64,000 nt of DNA from Lachnospiraceae bacterium (GTDB lineage: Bacteria > Bacillota > Clostridia > Lachnospirales > Lachnospiraceae): the NCBI GenBank assembly GCA_017622875.1, contig JAGAQG010000012.1, forward strand, positions 1 through 64,000, in the 5' to 3' direction. Below the pieces are notes generated by a model that ran no database searches, was not told where the DNA came from, and saw only the letters and a list, made by a program, of their open reading frames with translations. The number at the start of each line of letters is the position of its first letter. Position 1 is the first letter of the stretch. The position numbers were made by a program, and so were the translations under genes. Below, in pieces: positions 12,998 to 20,162 of the stretch.

Positions 12998-14063
12998 TGA
13001 AAATACAAAAGTTGTAGATGAAAAAGAGGGAGAAGACGAGAAAGAAAATCAAGAAATTATTTTGATTAATAAAGAGACAATTCAGAGTAAGATTTACATT
13101 GTTCGTGGTCAAAAAGTTATGCTGGATTTTGAGCTTGCGGAAATATATGGATATACAACAACAAAATTTAACCAGCAGGTAAAAAATAATATTGAAAAAT
13201 TTGATGAAGATTTTATGTTTCAGCTTACGAAAGAGGAATTCGATAACTTGATATCAAAAAAATTGACATCAAGTTGGGGCGGTCGCAGAAAGTTGCCAAA
13301 AGTTTTTACTGAGCAGGGAATATATATGCTTATGACAGTGCTGAAAGGAGAACTTGCAACAAAACAGAGCAAAGCTTTGATTCGTACCTTTAAGCAGATG
13401 AAAGATTATATTATTGAAAACCAGGACTTGATTGGTGAACGAGAATATTTGCAATTGTCTATGCAGATATCTCAAAATATACATACTACTATGGAATTGC
13501 GTTCTGACTTGAATGATGTAGAAGACCAGATGGCAAAAGTTATAGACAGACTTGGCAATGTTGTTACTCACTCTGAATTATCAGAGATTATGAATGAGTT
13601 TGGGGAACCGCATATTAAGCGAGGATATTTGGTTCTGAATGGAAATCCATTTAAAGCTGATATTGTTTATGATGAGATATACAGGCAAGCAAAGAAATCA
13701 ATCTTTATTGTAGACAATTATATTGGACTGAAAACATTGGAGAAGCTAATAAATATTCAGGATGGAGTAGAGGTATCCATATTTAGCGATAATCTTGTAA
13801 AAGGTCTTAGACAGAGTACATTTGATGATTTCTGTAAGGAATATCTGAATTTGAATATTCAGTTATTCCATTCGGGCGGAATTTTTCATGATAGATATAT
13901 AATTCTGGATTATGGAACCGATGATGAAAAAATTTTTTTGTGTGGGGCATCTTCAAAAGATGCTGGAGGAAGGATAACTTCTATTTTGGAGGATCCGGAT
14001 CGTAAAAAGTATGATGCTATGATAAATGATTTGCTTAAAAACAAGAAATTAGTATTAAAGTAA
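12990..14063 (+). CDS. ORF6N-domain protein with possible PLD-like C-terminal domain
   Basis: This protein of 357 residues has an ORF6N (KilA-N related) DNA-binding domain at about residues 25 to 130, with VMLDFELAEIYGYTTTKFNQ and WGGRRKLPKVFTEQG. Such domains are typical of phage antirepressors but also occur in host genes. The C-terminal third contains GGIFHDRYIILDYG followed by LCGASSKDAGG, which recalls the HxK/HxR motif and Asp-rich follow-up of phospholipase D-like proteins. I regard that link as tentative. A run of acidic residues precedes the ORF6N domain. It is coupled to the small HTH gene upstream. No other phage gene is near, so this is a stray module rather than a prophage. Confidence 0.75.
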   Translation: MNDENTKVVDEKEGEDEKENQEIILINKETIQSKIYIVRGQKVMLDFELAEIYGYTTTKFNQQVKNNIEKFDEDFMFQLTKEEFDNLISKKLTSSWGGRRKLPKVFTEQGIYMLMTVLKGELATKQSKALIRTFKQMKDYIIENQDLIGEREYLQLSMQISQNIHTTMELRSDLNDVEDQMAKVIDRLGNVVTHSELSEIMNEFGEPHIKRGYLVLNGNPFKADIVYDEIYRQAKKSIFIVDNYIGLKTLEKLINIQDGVEVSIFSDNLVKGLRQSTFDDFCKEYLNLNIQLFHSGGIFHDRYIILDYGTDDEKIFLCGASSKDAGGRITSILEDPDRKKYDAMINDLLKNKKLVLK

Positions 14064-14087
14064 TCGTGCTACGGACTGTGGCAAAAC

Positions 14088-14112
14088 TTGAGGTGCAAAA
14101 ATTTCACCTCAA
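14088..14112. repeat. 8-bp inverted repeat without T-tract
   Basis: TTGAGGTG (14088-14095) and CACCTCAA (14105-14112) flank a nine-base loop, just after the ORF6N gene and before the DMT exporter gene. No T-run follows on the plus strand, so it is not a convincing terminator. It could be a regulatory hairpin or operator. Confidence 0.4.
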
Positions 14113-14144
14113 ACAAAGAAAACTATTCAACGAGGAGAATACAT

Positions 14145-15083
14145 ATGAAAAACGAAGAAAAAATACTTCAAAATACAGGAATTGTAGCCTTGGCAGCAAT
14201 CTTATGCTGTCTGCTATGGGGCAGTGCATTTCCAAGCATTAAAGTGGGTTATCAGTTATTTGAGGTTCCATCAAATGATACTGCGTCTCAAATCCTGTTT
14301 GCCGGAACTCGCTTCGCACTGGCAGGCATTATGGTCATTATTGCAGGGTCAATTCTACAGAAAAAGTTCTTAAAGCCTGCAAAAAAGGCAGTGCCAAAGG
14401 TATTGAAACTCTGTCTTTTGCAGACAGTCATGCAATATGTCTTTTTTTATATCGGTCTGGCACATACGACAGGTGTAAAAGGTTCCATTGTCAATGCAGT
14501 GAATGTATTCTTTTCAATTTTAGTATCTTGTGTTTTCTTTAAATTGGAAAAGCTGGATAAACAGAAGCTGATAGGATGTCTGATCGGCTTTGCAGGTGTT
14601 GTAATTGTGAATCTTGGCGGAACAATGGATATGAGTTTCAAGTTTTTCGGAGATGGATTCCTGCTGATTTCTGCATTTGCCTATGCATTGTCTACAGTCC
14701 TGATTAAAATCTACGGAAAAGATGAAAATCCGGTCATGTTAAGCGGTTATCAGTTTCTGGCAGGCGGCCTTCTCATGGCAATTTTCGGACTCTGCCTTGG
14801 AGGAAGAATCAATACCGTTACCGTATCAGGGATTGCATTGCTTTTATACATGGGCTTCATTTCTGCAGGCGCCTATACATTATGGGGAATCTTGCTGAAA
14901 TATAATCCTGTATCAAAGGTAGCTGTATTCGGATTCTGCACTCCGATTTTTGGTGTGATTCTATCAGCCTTGATCTTAAGAGAAGGTACAAGCTTTGATT
15001 TTAAGACCTTCGCAGCCCTTTTCATGGTATGTGTCGGAATTATAATTGTAAATTATAAAAAGTCAGAAGAAAAAATACTTTAG
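14145..15083 (+). CDS. EamA/DMT-family transporter
   Basis: This 312-residue membrane protein carries two EamA repeats, each of about five hydrophobic segments, as in drug/metabolite exporters of the RhaT/YdcZ group. The first repeat opens with LCCLLWGSAFPSIKVGY and the second includes GDGFLLISAFAYALSTVLIKIYG. A longer reading frame from 14088 is open, but GAGGAG at 14132-14137 is placed for ATG 14145. The substrate cannot be read from sequence. It stands between the ORF6N pair and the T-box operon. Confidence 0.88.
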   Translation: MKNEEKILQNTGIVALAAILCCLLWGSAFPSIKVGYQLFEVPSNDTASQILFAGTRFALAGIMVIIAGSILQKKFLKPAKKAVPKVLKLCLLQTVMQYVFFYIGLAHTTGVKGSIVNAVNVFFSILVSCVFFKLEKLDKQKLIGCLIGFAGVVIVNLGGTMDMSFKFFGDGFLLISAFAYALSTVLIKIYGKDENPVMLSGYQFLAGGLLMAIFGLCLGGRINTVTVSGIALLLYMGFISAGAYTLWGILLKYNPVSKVAVFGFCTPIFGVILSALILREGTSFDFKTFAALFMVCVGIIIVNYKKSEEKIL

Positions 15084-15100
15084 CACTTTAAAGAAATACC

Positions 15101-15129
15101 TTGACAAATTATGACAAAAAGAGTAGGAT
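15101..15129 (+). promoter_or_regulatory. Promoter of the T-box/TRAP operon
   Basis: A consensus TTGACA (15101-15106) and TAGGAT (15124-15129) with an exact 17-base spacer. Transcription would begin near 15136 and give a leader of about 370 bases before DctQ. Confidence 0.8.
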
Positions 15130-15149
15130 TATCCAGAATTCTTTTATAA

Positions 15150-15421
15150 ATGAAATTCTACGAAGGGAAAAAGTAGAATAAACAAACTGTCTTCAGAGAG
15201 TTGACGTTTGGTGTGAGGCAATGGCAGTGTTTGTTTGAAAATCATCCCGGAGAAGGACAGCTGAAAGCAGAATTTTGGATTGTCATTAAGCTGCCCCGGT
15301 AACTCCCCGTTACAGGAGTCGTGTATGCCGGTACACTGCAAAAAATTGCATTGTTTCGATGGAGAAACAGGGTGGTTGCGGAAAAATATTTGTCCGTCCC
15401 AGTTTTGGGACGGGCTTTTTT
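15150..15421 (+). promoter_or_regulatory. T-box leader, isoleucine-type specifier
   Basis: This leader reads tRNA charging to control the operon downstream. Stem I starts near 15162: GGG (15164-15166) can pair with CCC (15246-15248) and closes a specifier loop with AGTA (15172-15175) on one side and GAAA-ATC-ATC (15237-15246) on the other. ATC at 15241-15243 or 15244-15246 reads isoleucine in either register. The apical part contains AGAGAG (15195-15200) and TTTGGTGTGA (15207-15216), matching the distal T-box elements. Stem III is GTGTA/TACAC around 15321-15336. The T-box motif AGGGTGGTTGCGG (15369-15381) exposes TGGT, which pairs with an ACCA tRNA end, as expected for tRNA-Ile with discriminator A. 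A terminator follows. This fills the whole 15.1-15.5 kb gap; no protein is encoded in it. Confidence 0.92.
15392..15421 (+). terminator. T-box terminator
   Basis: CCGTCCC (15394-15400) pairs with GGGACGG (15407-15413) over AGTTTT, followed by GC and six T. The T-box motif upstream can compete with this hairpin by forming the antiterminator when uncharged tRNA is bound. Confidence 0.9.
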
Positions 15422-15505
15422 ATTTGCAAAAAGCTTTGGCCAGGCGAAAAGCACTGTACCTTTTGGAACAATGAACCGGAAAAATACTTTTAGGAGGGAG
15501 CTTTT

Positions 15506-15994
15506 ATGAAAGCTTATAAGAAACTCATGAATGCAATCGCAGCAATTGAGAAAATCATCCTTGTAATTACAATGCTGCTGATCCTTGTCCTGACAGTGGG
15601 AAATGTATTCTCCCGTTATGTCATCCACCGTTCCTGGTCCTTTACAGAGGAAATCGTAGTAGCGGTGTTCGTACTGATCACACTCCTTGCGGCGGCACTT
15701 GCCTGTAGAGAAGGAGAACTGGTAAATCTGACACTGGTAACAGATCTTTTACCTGAAAAAACGAAAAAACCAGTGATGATTCTGGTGACAGTCTTATGTG
15801 TGATCTTTTCACTCATTCTGTTTAAATATGGTCTGGATAAAGTTATTACACAGCTGGAAAACGGAAAACGTACCTTCGTACTGAACTGGCCTGAATGGAT
15901 CTTCTGGTCCTTTGTTCCAATCGGTGCAGGATGTATGGCTCTCCATTTCATTGAGCATTGTATCGATTTTTGCACAAAGAAGGAGGATAAATAA
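15506..15994 (+). CDS. TRAP transporter small membrane subunit DctQ
   Basis: This 162-residue protein has four hydrophobic segments, the size and topology of DctQ. It includes the family signature NVFSRYVIHRSWSFTEEIVVAVFV near residues 32 to 55 and ends in a charged cytosolic tail. DctQ pairs with DctM to form the membrane part of a sodium-driven TRAP importer. AGGAGG at 15491-15496 is the ribosome site. The stop codon is directly followed by the start of the DctM fusion gene. It is the first gene after the T-box leader, so its expression should rise on isoleucine starvation. Confidence 0.92.
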   Translation: MKAYKKLMNAIAAIEKIILVITMLLILVLTVGNVFSRYVIHRSWSFTEEIVVAVFVLITLLAAALACREGELVNLTLVTDLLPEKTKKPVMILVTVLCVIFSLILFKYGLDKVITQLENGKRTFVLNWPEWIFWSFVPIGAGCMALHFIEHCIDFCTKKEDK

Positions 15995-18900
15995 ATGGTA
16001 AGCGCAGTTCTTTTTCTTTCATTTTTTATTTTCCTGATCTTAGGTGCGCCGATCAGCATCTGTCTCGGCCTTTCCTCAGTATGTGCGATTTTATATTCAG
16101 GAACATCTTTAACGATCGTAGCAACTAATATGTACTCAGGTATCAGTAAATTCCTGCTTCTGGCAATCCCATTCTTCGTATTGTCAGGTAATATTATGGC
16201 AAAAGCAGGTATTTCCAAACGACTCATTAAATTTGTTGATACCTGTGTTGGTCATAAGCGCGGTGGTATCGCAATCGTATGTGTTATCGTAGCATGTTTC
16301 TTTGGTGCGATTTCAGGTTCTGGTCCTGCCACAGTAGCAGCCCTTGGAGCAGTTTTGATTCCTGCAATGATTGAAAGCGGATTTACAGCGCCATTCTCCA
16401 CAGCATTGATGGCGACAGCAAGCTCCATTGCCATTGTCATTCCGCCAAGTATCGCATTTGTCGTATATGCGTCCATTACAGGGGTATCCATTGCGGATAT
16501 GTTCTCAGCTGGTATTATTCCTGGTATTTTAATGGGTGTTGCCCTTGTATTTGTAGTTATGTGGGAGGCACGCAGAAAAAATATTCAGATTGATAAACCA
16601 AAAGCTACCTGGGCAGAAAGAATGGCAGCGTTTAAAGATGCATTCTGGGGATTCTTAATGCCAGTCATCATTTTAGGCGGTATTTATGGCGGTATCTTCA
16701 CACCAACAGAAGCAGCAGCGGTATCCGTAGTTTATGGTCTCTTCGTTGGTATGGTGATTTATAAAGAAGTAAGCTTCAAAGACTTAATCGATATTCTCAT
16801 TGATTCCGGAAAAACAACCGGTGGAATCATGATCATCGTAGCGTGTGCATCATTATTCTCATTTGTATGTACACAGTTCGGTATCGCAGATGCAGCATCT
16901 GCACTCCTTGGAAAAGTAGCTGTAAATCAGTTCGTATTCCTTTTGATCTGTAATATTATTTTCCTCATTGCAGGATGTTTCATCGACGCGAACTCTGCAA
17001 TGTACATTTTCATCCCAATCATGCTTCCGGTATGTAAAGCACTTGGATATGATGTAGTTGCCTTCGGTGTTATGGCAACTGTAAACCTTGCAATTGGTCA
17101 GGTAACTCCTCCAGTCGGTGTGAACCTGTTCGTAGCAATCGGCGTGAAACTGAAAAATGGTTTGCAGGTTACTTTACAGCAGATTTCAAAAGCTGTTGTG
17201 CCACAGATCATCGCAAGCGTAGTTGTATTATTTTTAATTACCTATATTCCACAGATTTCTACTGCATTACCAAAACTGTTCGCAGGAGATACCTATTCAG
17301 GAGCTGTATCAGCAGCAGAACAGGCTGGAAATTCCCTGGATGCAAACCAGGATTTCGACGAGGTAGACGATTACAGCTACCTTGACTGGCCGGAAATGAC
17401 ATTGAACTTTGCATGTTCTACAACAGACACCAGTACATGGGCGCTTGCCGGAGAACAGTTTGGCAAATTGATGGAAAAAGCAACTGGCGGAAAGATTACA
17501 GTCAATGTATATGCATCTGATCAGTTAACAAACGGTAACCAGTCAGAAGGCATTCAGGCACTGATGAATGGTGATCCGGTACAGATTTCCATGCATAGTA
17601 ACTTGATCTATTCTGCATTTGATGCCCGCTTCAATGTAGTATCCCTTCCATTTATCTACGATTCACTGGAGGATGCGGATGCAAAATTTGACGGCGAAGC
17701 AGGCCAGATGATGAAGGACATCTTAGACGAATATGGACTTCACTGCATGGGTATTGCAGAAAACGGTTTCCGCCAGCTGACAAACAATGTAAGAGAAATC
17801 AAGTCCGTAGATGACATGAAAAACTTAAAGATCCGTGTAGCAGGATCTAACCTCCTGATGGAATGTTATAAACGCTGGGGTGCAGATGCTACAAACATGA
17901 ACTGGTCCGAAACCTATACTGCATTACAGCAGAATACTGTAGAAGGTCAGGAAAATCCATTACCGGCAATCGATTCCGCAAGTGTACAGGAAGTACAGGA
18001 TTACTGCTCTATGTGGAATGCAATCTACGACTGTCTGTTCTTTTGTATGAATCAGGATTTATATGACAGCTTTACACCGGAACAGCAGGCAGTTATCGAT
18101 GAAGTCGGACAGAAAGCAGTCGAATATGAACGTTACATCAACCGTGCAGGTGATGATGATATCAAGACTCGCTGGACAGAAGAAGATGGTGTGACGATCA
18201 CAGCATACGAAGACATTGACATTGATTCATTCAAAGCAGCAGTAGAAGGAATTGACACATGGTTTATCGAACAGCTGGAAAGCCAGGGATATGAGGATGC
18301 GGAAAAACTGGTAGCTGCATTTACTGCGGATGGCGAAGCTGCAAATCCAACGATGGACGATTACAGTGACCTTGGCTGGGAAGAAATGACATGGAACTAC
18401 GCATGCTCTACAACAGATACCAGTACATGGGCACTGGCCGGACAGAAATTCGGCGAACTTATGGAACAGGCAACAGGCGGCAAGGTAAAGGTCAAAGTTT
18501 ACGCAGCCGATCAGTTGACAAATGGTAACCAGTCAGAAGGTATTCAGGCGCTGATGGATGGCGATCCGGTACAGATTTCCATGCACAGCAACTTGATCTA
18601 CTCCGCATTTGATGCAAGATTTAATGTGGTATCCCTTCCATTCATTTATGATTCTGTAGAAGATGCAGATGCGAAATTTGCAGGCAAAGCAGGAGATATG
18701 ATGAAGGATATCTTAAGTGAATATGGGCTTCATTGCATGGGTATCGCAGAAAACGGTTTCCGTCAGCTGACAAATAATGTGAGAGAAATCAAGTCTGTAG
18801 ATGACATGAAAAATTTAAAGATCCGTGTAGCAGGATCTAACCTCCTCATGGAATGCTACAAACGCTGGGGAGCTGATGCAACAAACATGAACTGGTCTGA

Positions 18901-19321
18901 AACTTACACTGCATTACAGCAGAATACTGTAGAAGGTCAGGAAAATCCATTGCCTGCAATCGATTCTGCAAGTGTACAGGAAGTACAGGATTACTGTTCT
19001 ATGTGGAATGCGATTTATGATTGCTTATTCTTCTGTATCAATGAAGACATTTATAACAGCCTGACTCCGGAACAGCAGGCAGTTGTAGATGAAGCCGGAC
19101 AGAAGGCAGTCGAATATGAACGCTATTTGAACCGTGCAGGCGACGATGAAATCAAATCACGCTGGGCAAATGAAAATGGTGTAACAATCACAGCTTACGA
19201 AGACATCGATATTGATTCTTTCAAAACAGCAGTAGACGGTGTTGCCGAATGGTATGTAGAACAGCTGGAAAGCCAGGGATTTAGCGATGCAAAAGAACTG
19301 GTAGCAGCATTTACAGAATAG
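15995..19321 (+). CDS. TRAP transporter DctM-DctP-DctP fusion
   Basis: This 1108-residue protein joins three TRAP parts that are normally separate. Residues 1 to about 420 are a DctM permease, with hydrophobic helices and GQVTPPVGVNLFVA. A linker (about 421 to 457, Ala/Asp-rich) leads to two DctP binding domains, residues 458-787 and 788-1108. Both contain LKIRVAGSNLLMECYKRWGA and ALQQNTVEGQENPLPAI; Arg614 and Arg944 match the conserved arginine that binds a substrate carboxylate in DctP proteins. The domains are nearly identical but differ at many silent sites. Neither has its own signal peptide, so DctM must place them outside. GGAGG in the end of dctQ provides the ribosome site. Under an isoleucine T-box, a branched-chain 2-oxo acid or amino acid is a plausible substrate (inference). 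Confidence 0.9.
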   Translation: MVSAVLFLSFFIFLILGAPISICLGLSSVCAILYSGTSLTIVATNMYSGISKFLLLAIPFFVLSGNIMAKAGISKRLIKFVDTCVGHKRGGIAIVCVIVACFFGAISGSGPATVAALGAVLIPAMIESGFTAPFSTALMATASSIAIVIPPSIAFVVYASITGVSIADMFSAGIIPGILMGVALVFVVMWEARRKNIQIDKPKATWAERMAAFKDAFWGFLMPVIILGGIYGGIFTPTEAAAVSVVYGLFVGMVIYKEVSFKDLIDILIDSGKTTGGIMIIVACASLFSFVCTQFGIADAASALLGKVAVNQFVFLLICNIIFLIAGCFIDANSAMYIFIPIMLPVCKALGYDVVAFGVMATVNLAIGQVTPPVGVNLFVAIGVKLKNGLQVTLQQISKAVVPQIIASVVVLFLITYIPQISTALPKLFAGDTYSGAVSAAEQAGNSLDANQDFDEVDDYSYLDWPEMTLNFACSTTDTSTWALAGEQFGKLMEKATGGKITVNVYASDQLTNGNQSEGIQALMNGDPVQISMHSNLIYSAFDARFNVVSLPFIYDSLEDADAKFDGEAGQMMKDILDEYGLHCMGIAENGFRQLTNNVREIKSVDDMKNLKIRVAGSNLLMECYKRWGADATNMNWSETYTALQQNTVEGQENPLPAIDSASVQEVQDYCSMWNAIYDCLFFCMNQDLYDSFTPEQQAVIDEVGQKAVEYERYINRAGDDDIKTRWTEEDGVTITAYEDIDIDSFKAAVEGIDTWFIEQLESQGYEDAEKLVAAFTADGEAANPTMDDYSDLGWEEMTWNYACSTTDTSTWALAGQKFGELMEQATGGKVKVKVYAADQLTNGNQSEGIQALMDGDPVQISMHSNLIYSAFDARFNVVSLPFIYDSVEDADAKFAGKAGDMMKDILSEYGLHCMGIAENGFRQLTNNVREIKSVDDMKNLKIRVAGSNLLMECYKRWGADATNMNWSETYTALQQNTVEGQENPLPAIDSASVQEVQDYCSMWNAIYDCLFFCINEDIYNSLTPEQQAVVDEAGQKAVEYERYLNRAGDDEIKSRWANENGVTITAYEDIDIDSFKTAVDGVAEWYVEQLESQGFSDAKELVAAFTE
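17366..19318 (+). repeat. Tandem 990-bp duplication of the DctP domain
   Basis: The first unit runs from 17366 and the second from 18356, exactly 990 bp (330 codons) apart and in frame. Blocks such as the one around CGT 17834 and CGT 18824 are almost identical, while third codon positions and the C-terminal ends differ. The divergence argues against an assembly artefact. Confidence 0.88.
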
Positions 19322-19331
19322 GATTTTAATT

Positions 19332-19925
19332 ATGCCAATCAATGTTTTTATTGAAATGACAATTTCAGCCGCGGTGACCGTATGGTCACCGGGGCCAAAT
19401 AATATTTTACTTTTATCAACAGCCAGTAAATATGGTATCAAAAAGAATGCAAAGCTTTTACTTGGAATCTGGACAGGTTCCCTTTCCCTGATGTGCCTGT
19501 GCGGAATTTTCTGTAGCGCTCTTGGAAGCATTGTTCCAGGAATTCAGCCGATTATGAAATATGTAGGAGCTGCTTACATTTTATACCTTGCATGGCAGAC
19601 ATGGAAGCGTAAGCCTCCGAAAGAAAATGAAGCGGAAAAAGAGCCTTCTTACGTAATGGGGCTTCTTCTTCAGCTTTTAAATGTAAAGATCATTGTATAT
19701 GGTTTGACAATGTTTTCTTCATTTATCCTTCCATATGAAAGCCGCATTCCAGTGCTTTTCCTTTTTGCTGTGTATCTGATGATTCTCGGTGCCATTGGAA
19801 ATCTGATTTGGGCTTTCGCGGGAAATGTATTGAAACGATTCTATACAGAGCATTACAAGCTGATGAATGCGGTGATGGCATTGCTTCTTTTATGGTGTTC
19901 GCTCCGTATTATCGGAATTTTGTAA
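19332..19925 (+). CDS. LysE/RhtB-family amino acid exporter
   Basis: This 197-residue membrane protein has about six hydrophobic segments and the family opening in which WSPGPNNILLLSTASKYG (residues 18 to 35) matches the conserved PGP motif of LysE/RhtB exporters. It follows the TRAP fusion by 10 bases and so belongs to the T-box operon. Members export amino acids such as lysine, threonine, homoserine or leucine. An exporter in an operon induced by isoleucine lack is at first sight contrary; exchange, overflow relief or import by reversed flow are options I cannot separate from sequence. Confidence 0.87.
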   Translation: MPINVFIEMTISAAVTVWSPGPNNILLLSTASKYGIKKNAKLLLGIWTGSLSLMCLCGIFCSALGSIVPGIQPIMKYVGAAYILYLAWQTWKRKPPKENEAEKEPSYVMGLLLQLLNVKIIVYGLTMFSSFILPYESRIPVLFLFAVYLMILGAIGNLIWAFAGNVLKRFYTEHYKLMNAVMALLLLWCSLRIIGIL

Positions 19926-19927
19926 AT

Positions 19928-19956
19928 TTGACATTCTATATATAAAATGTTATAAT
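19928..19956 (+). promoter_or_regulatory. Consensus promoter of the riboswitch-PBP unit
   Basis: TTGACA (19928-19933) and TATAAT (19951-19956) match consensus exactly, with a 17-base spacer. It starts 3 bases after the LysE stop and feeds the manganese riboswitch. Confidence 0.88.
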
Positions 19957-19964
19957 CTAATCGT

Positions 19965-20062
19965 ACATAAAAGGGAGTAGCTAAACACTCAACAGAGTGT
20001 ATTTGCCACCGTCACTCGATACCGAAAGGTATCCGTAACAAATGAGATAGCAAGACTTTTAT
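19965..20062 (+). promoter_or_regulatory. yybP-ykoY manganese riboswitch aptamer
   Basis: This RNA senses Mn2+. It has the hallmark 5' strand AAAAGGGAGTAGC (from 19970), the second half CCGTCACTCGATACC, a GAAA tetraloop stem (GATACC/GGTATC, about 20018-20033) and the closing ATAGCAAGACTTTTAT (20047-20062). ATAAAAG near 19967-19973 pairs with CTTTTAT near 20056-20062 to form P1. These match the docked-loop motifs of known yybP-ykoY aptamers such as the Lactococcus one. The 3' strand of P1 is also the left arm of the terminator behind it, so ligand binding should turn transcription on. Usual targets are Mn exporters (MntP, P-type ATPase, TerC). Here the first gene downstream is a penicillin-binding protein. 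Confidence 0.9.
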
Positions 20063-20099
20063 TGTGACAGTTGTCATGATAGAAGTCTTTTTCTTTTTC
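20052..20099 (+). terminator. Riboswitch expression-platform terminator
   Basis: AAGACTTTTAT (from 20052) and TGACA pair with TGTCA and ATAGAAGTCTT (to 20089), followed by TTTTCTTTTT. Its left arm overlaps the P1 3' strand of the Mn aptamer, so aptamer closure and terminator formation are mutually exclusive. Confidence 0.85.
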
Positions 20100-20162
20100 G
20101 ACAGACAGTTCTATCCTATAAAGACAAGCTGTCACGAAATACTTGCGGAAAGTGAGGAAACT

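Noticed and set aside
12785..14063. Prophage remnant
   Set aside because: Only the HTH and ORF6N genes are phage-like; no integrase, structural gene or attachment repeat was seen.
14088..14112. Terminator after the ORF6N gene
   Set aside because: The 8-bp stem has no T-run on the plus strand, so it is listed only as a repeat.
15237..15246. Alternative specifier AAT (asparagine) in the T-box
   Set aside because: The TGGT in the T-box motif expects discriminator A; tRNA-Asn carries G. ATC fits in both adjacent registers.
15242..15628. Minus-strand open frame of 128 codons across the T-box leader
   Set aside because: It is antisense to a structured RNA and to dctQ, has no ribosome site, and its open state follows from the GC-rich stems.
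15616..16227. Minus-strand open frame of 203 codons antisense to dctQ/dctM
   Set aside because: Shadow of hydrophobic coding on the other strand; no ribosome site and no recognisable domain.
20064..20162. Longer N-terminus of the PBP starting at 20064
   Set aside because: It would read through the riboswitch terminator, lacks a ribosome site, and adds a non-homologous stretch before the normal membrane anchor.
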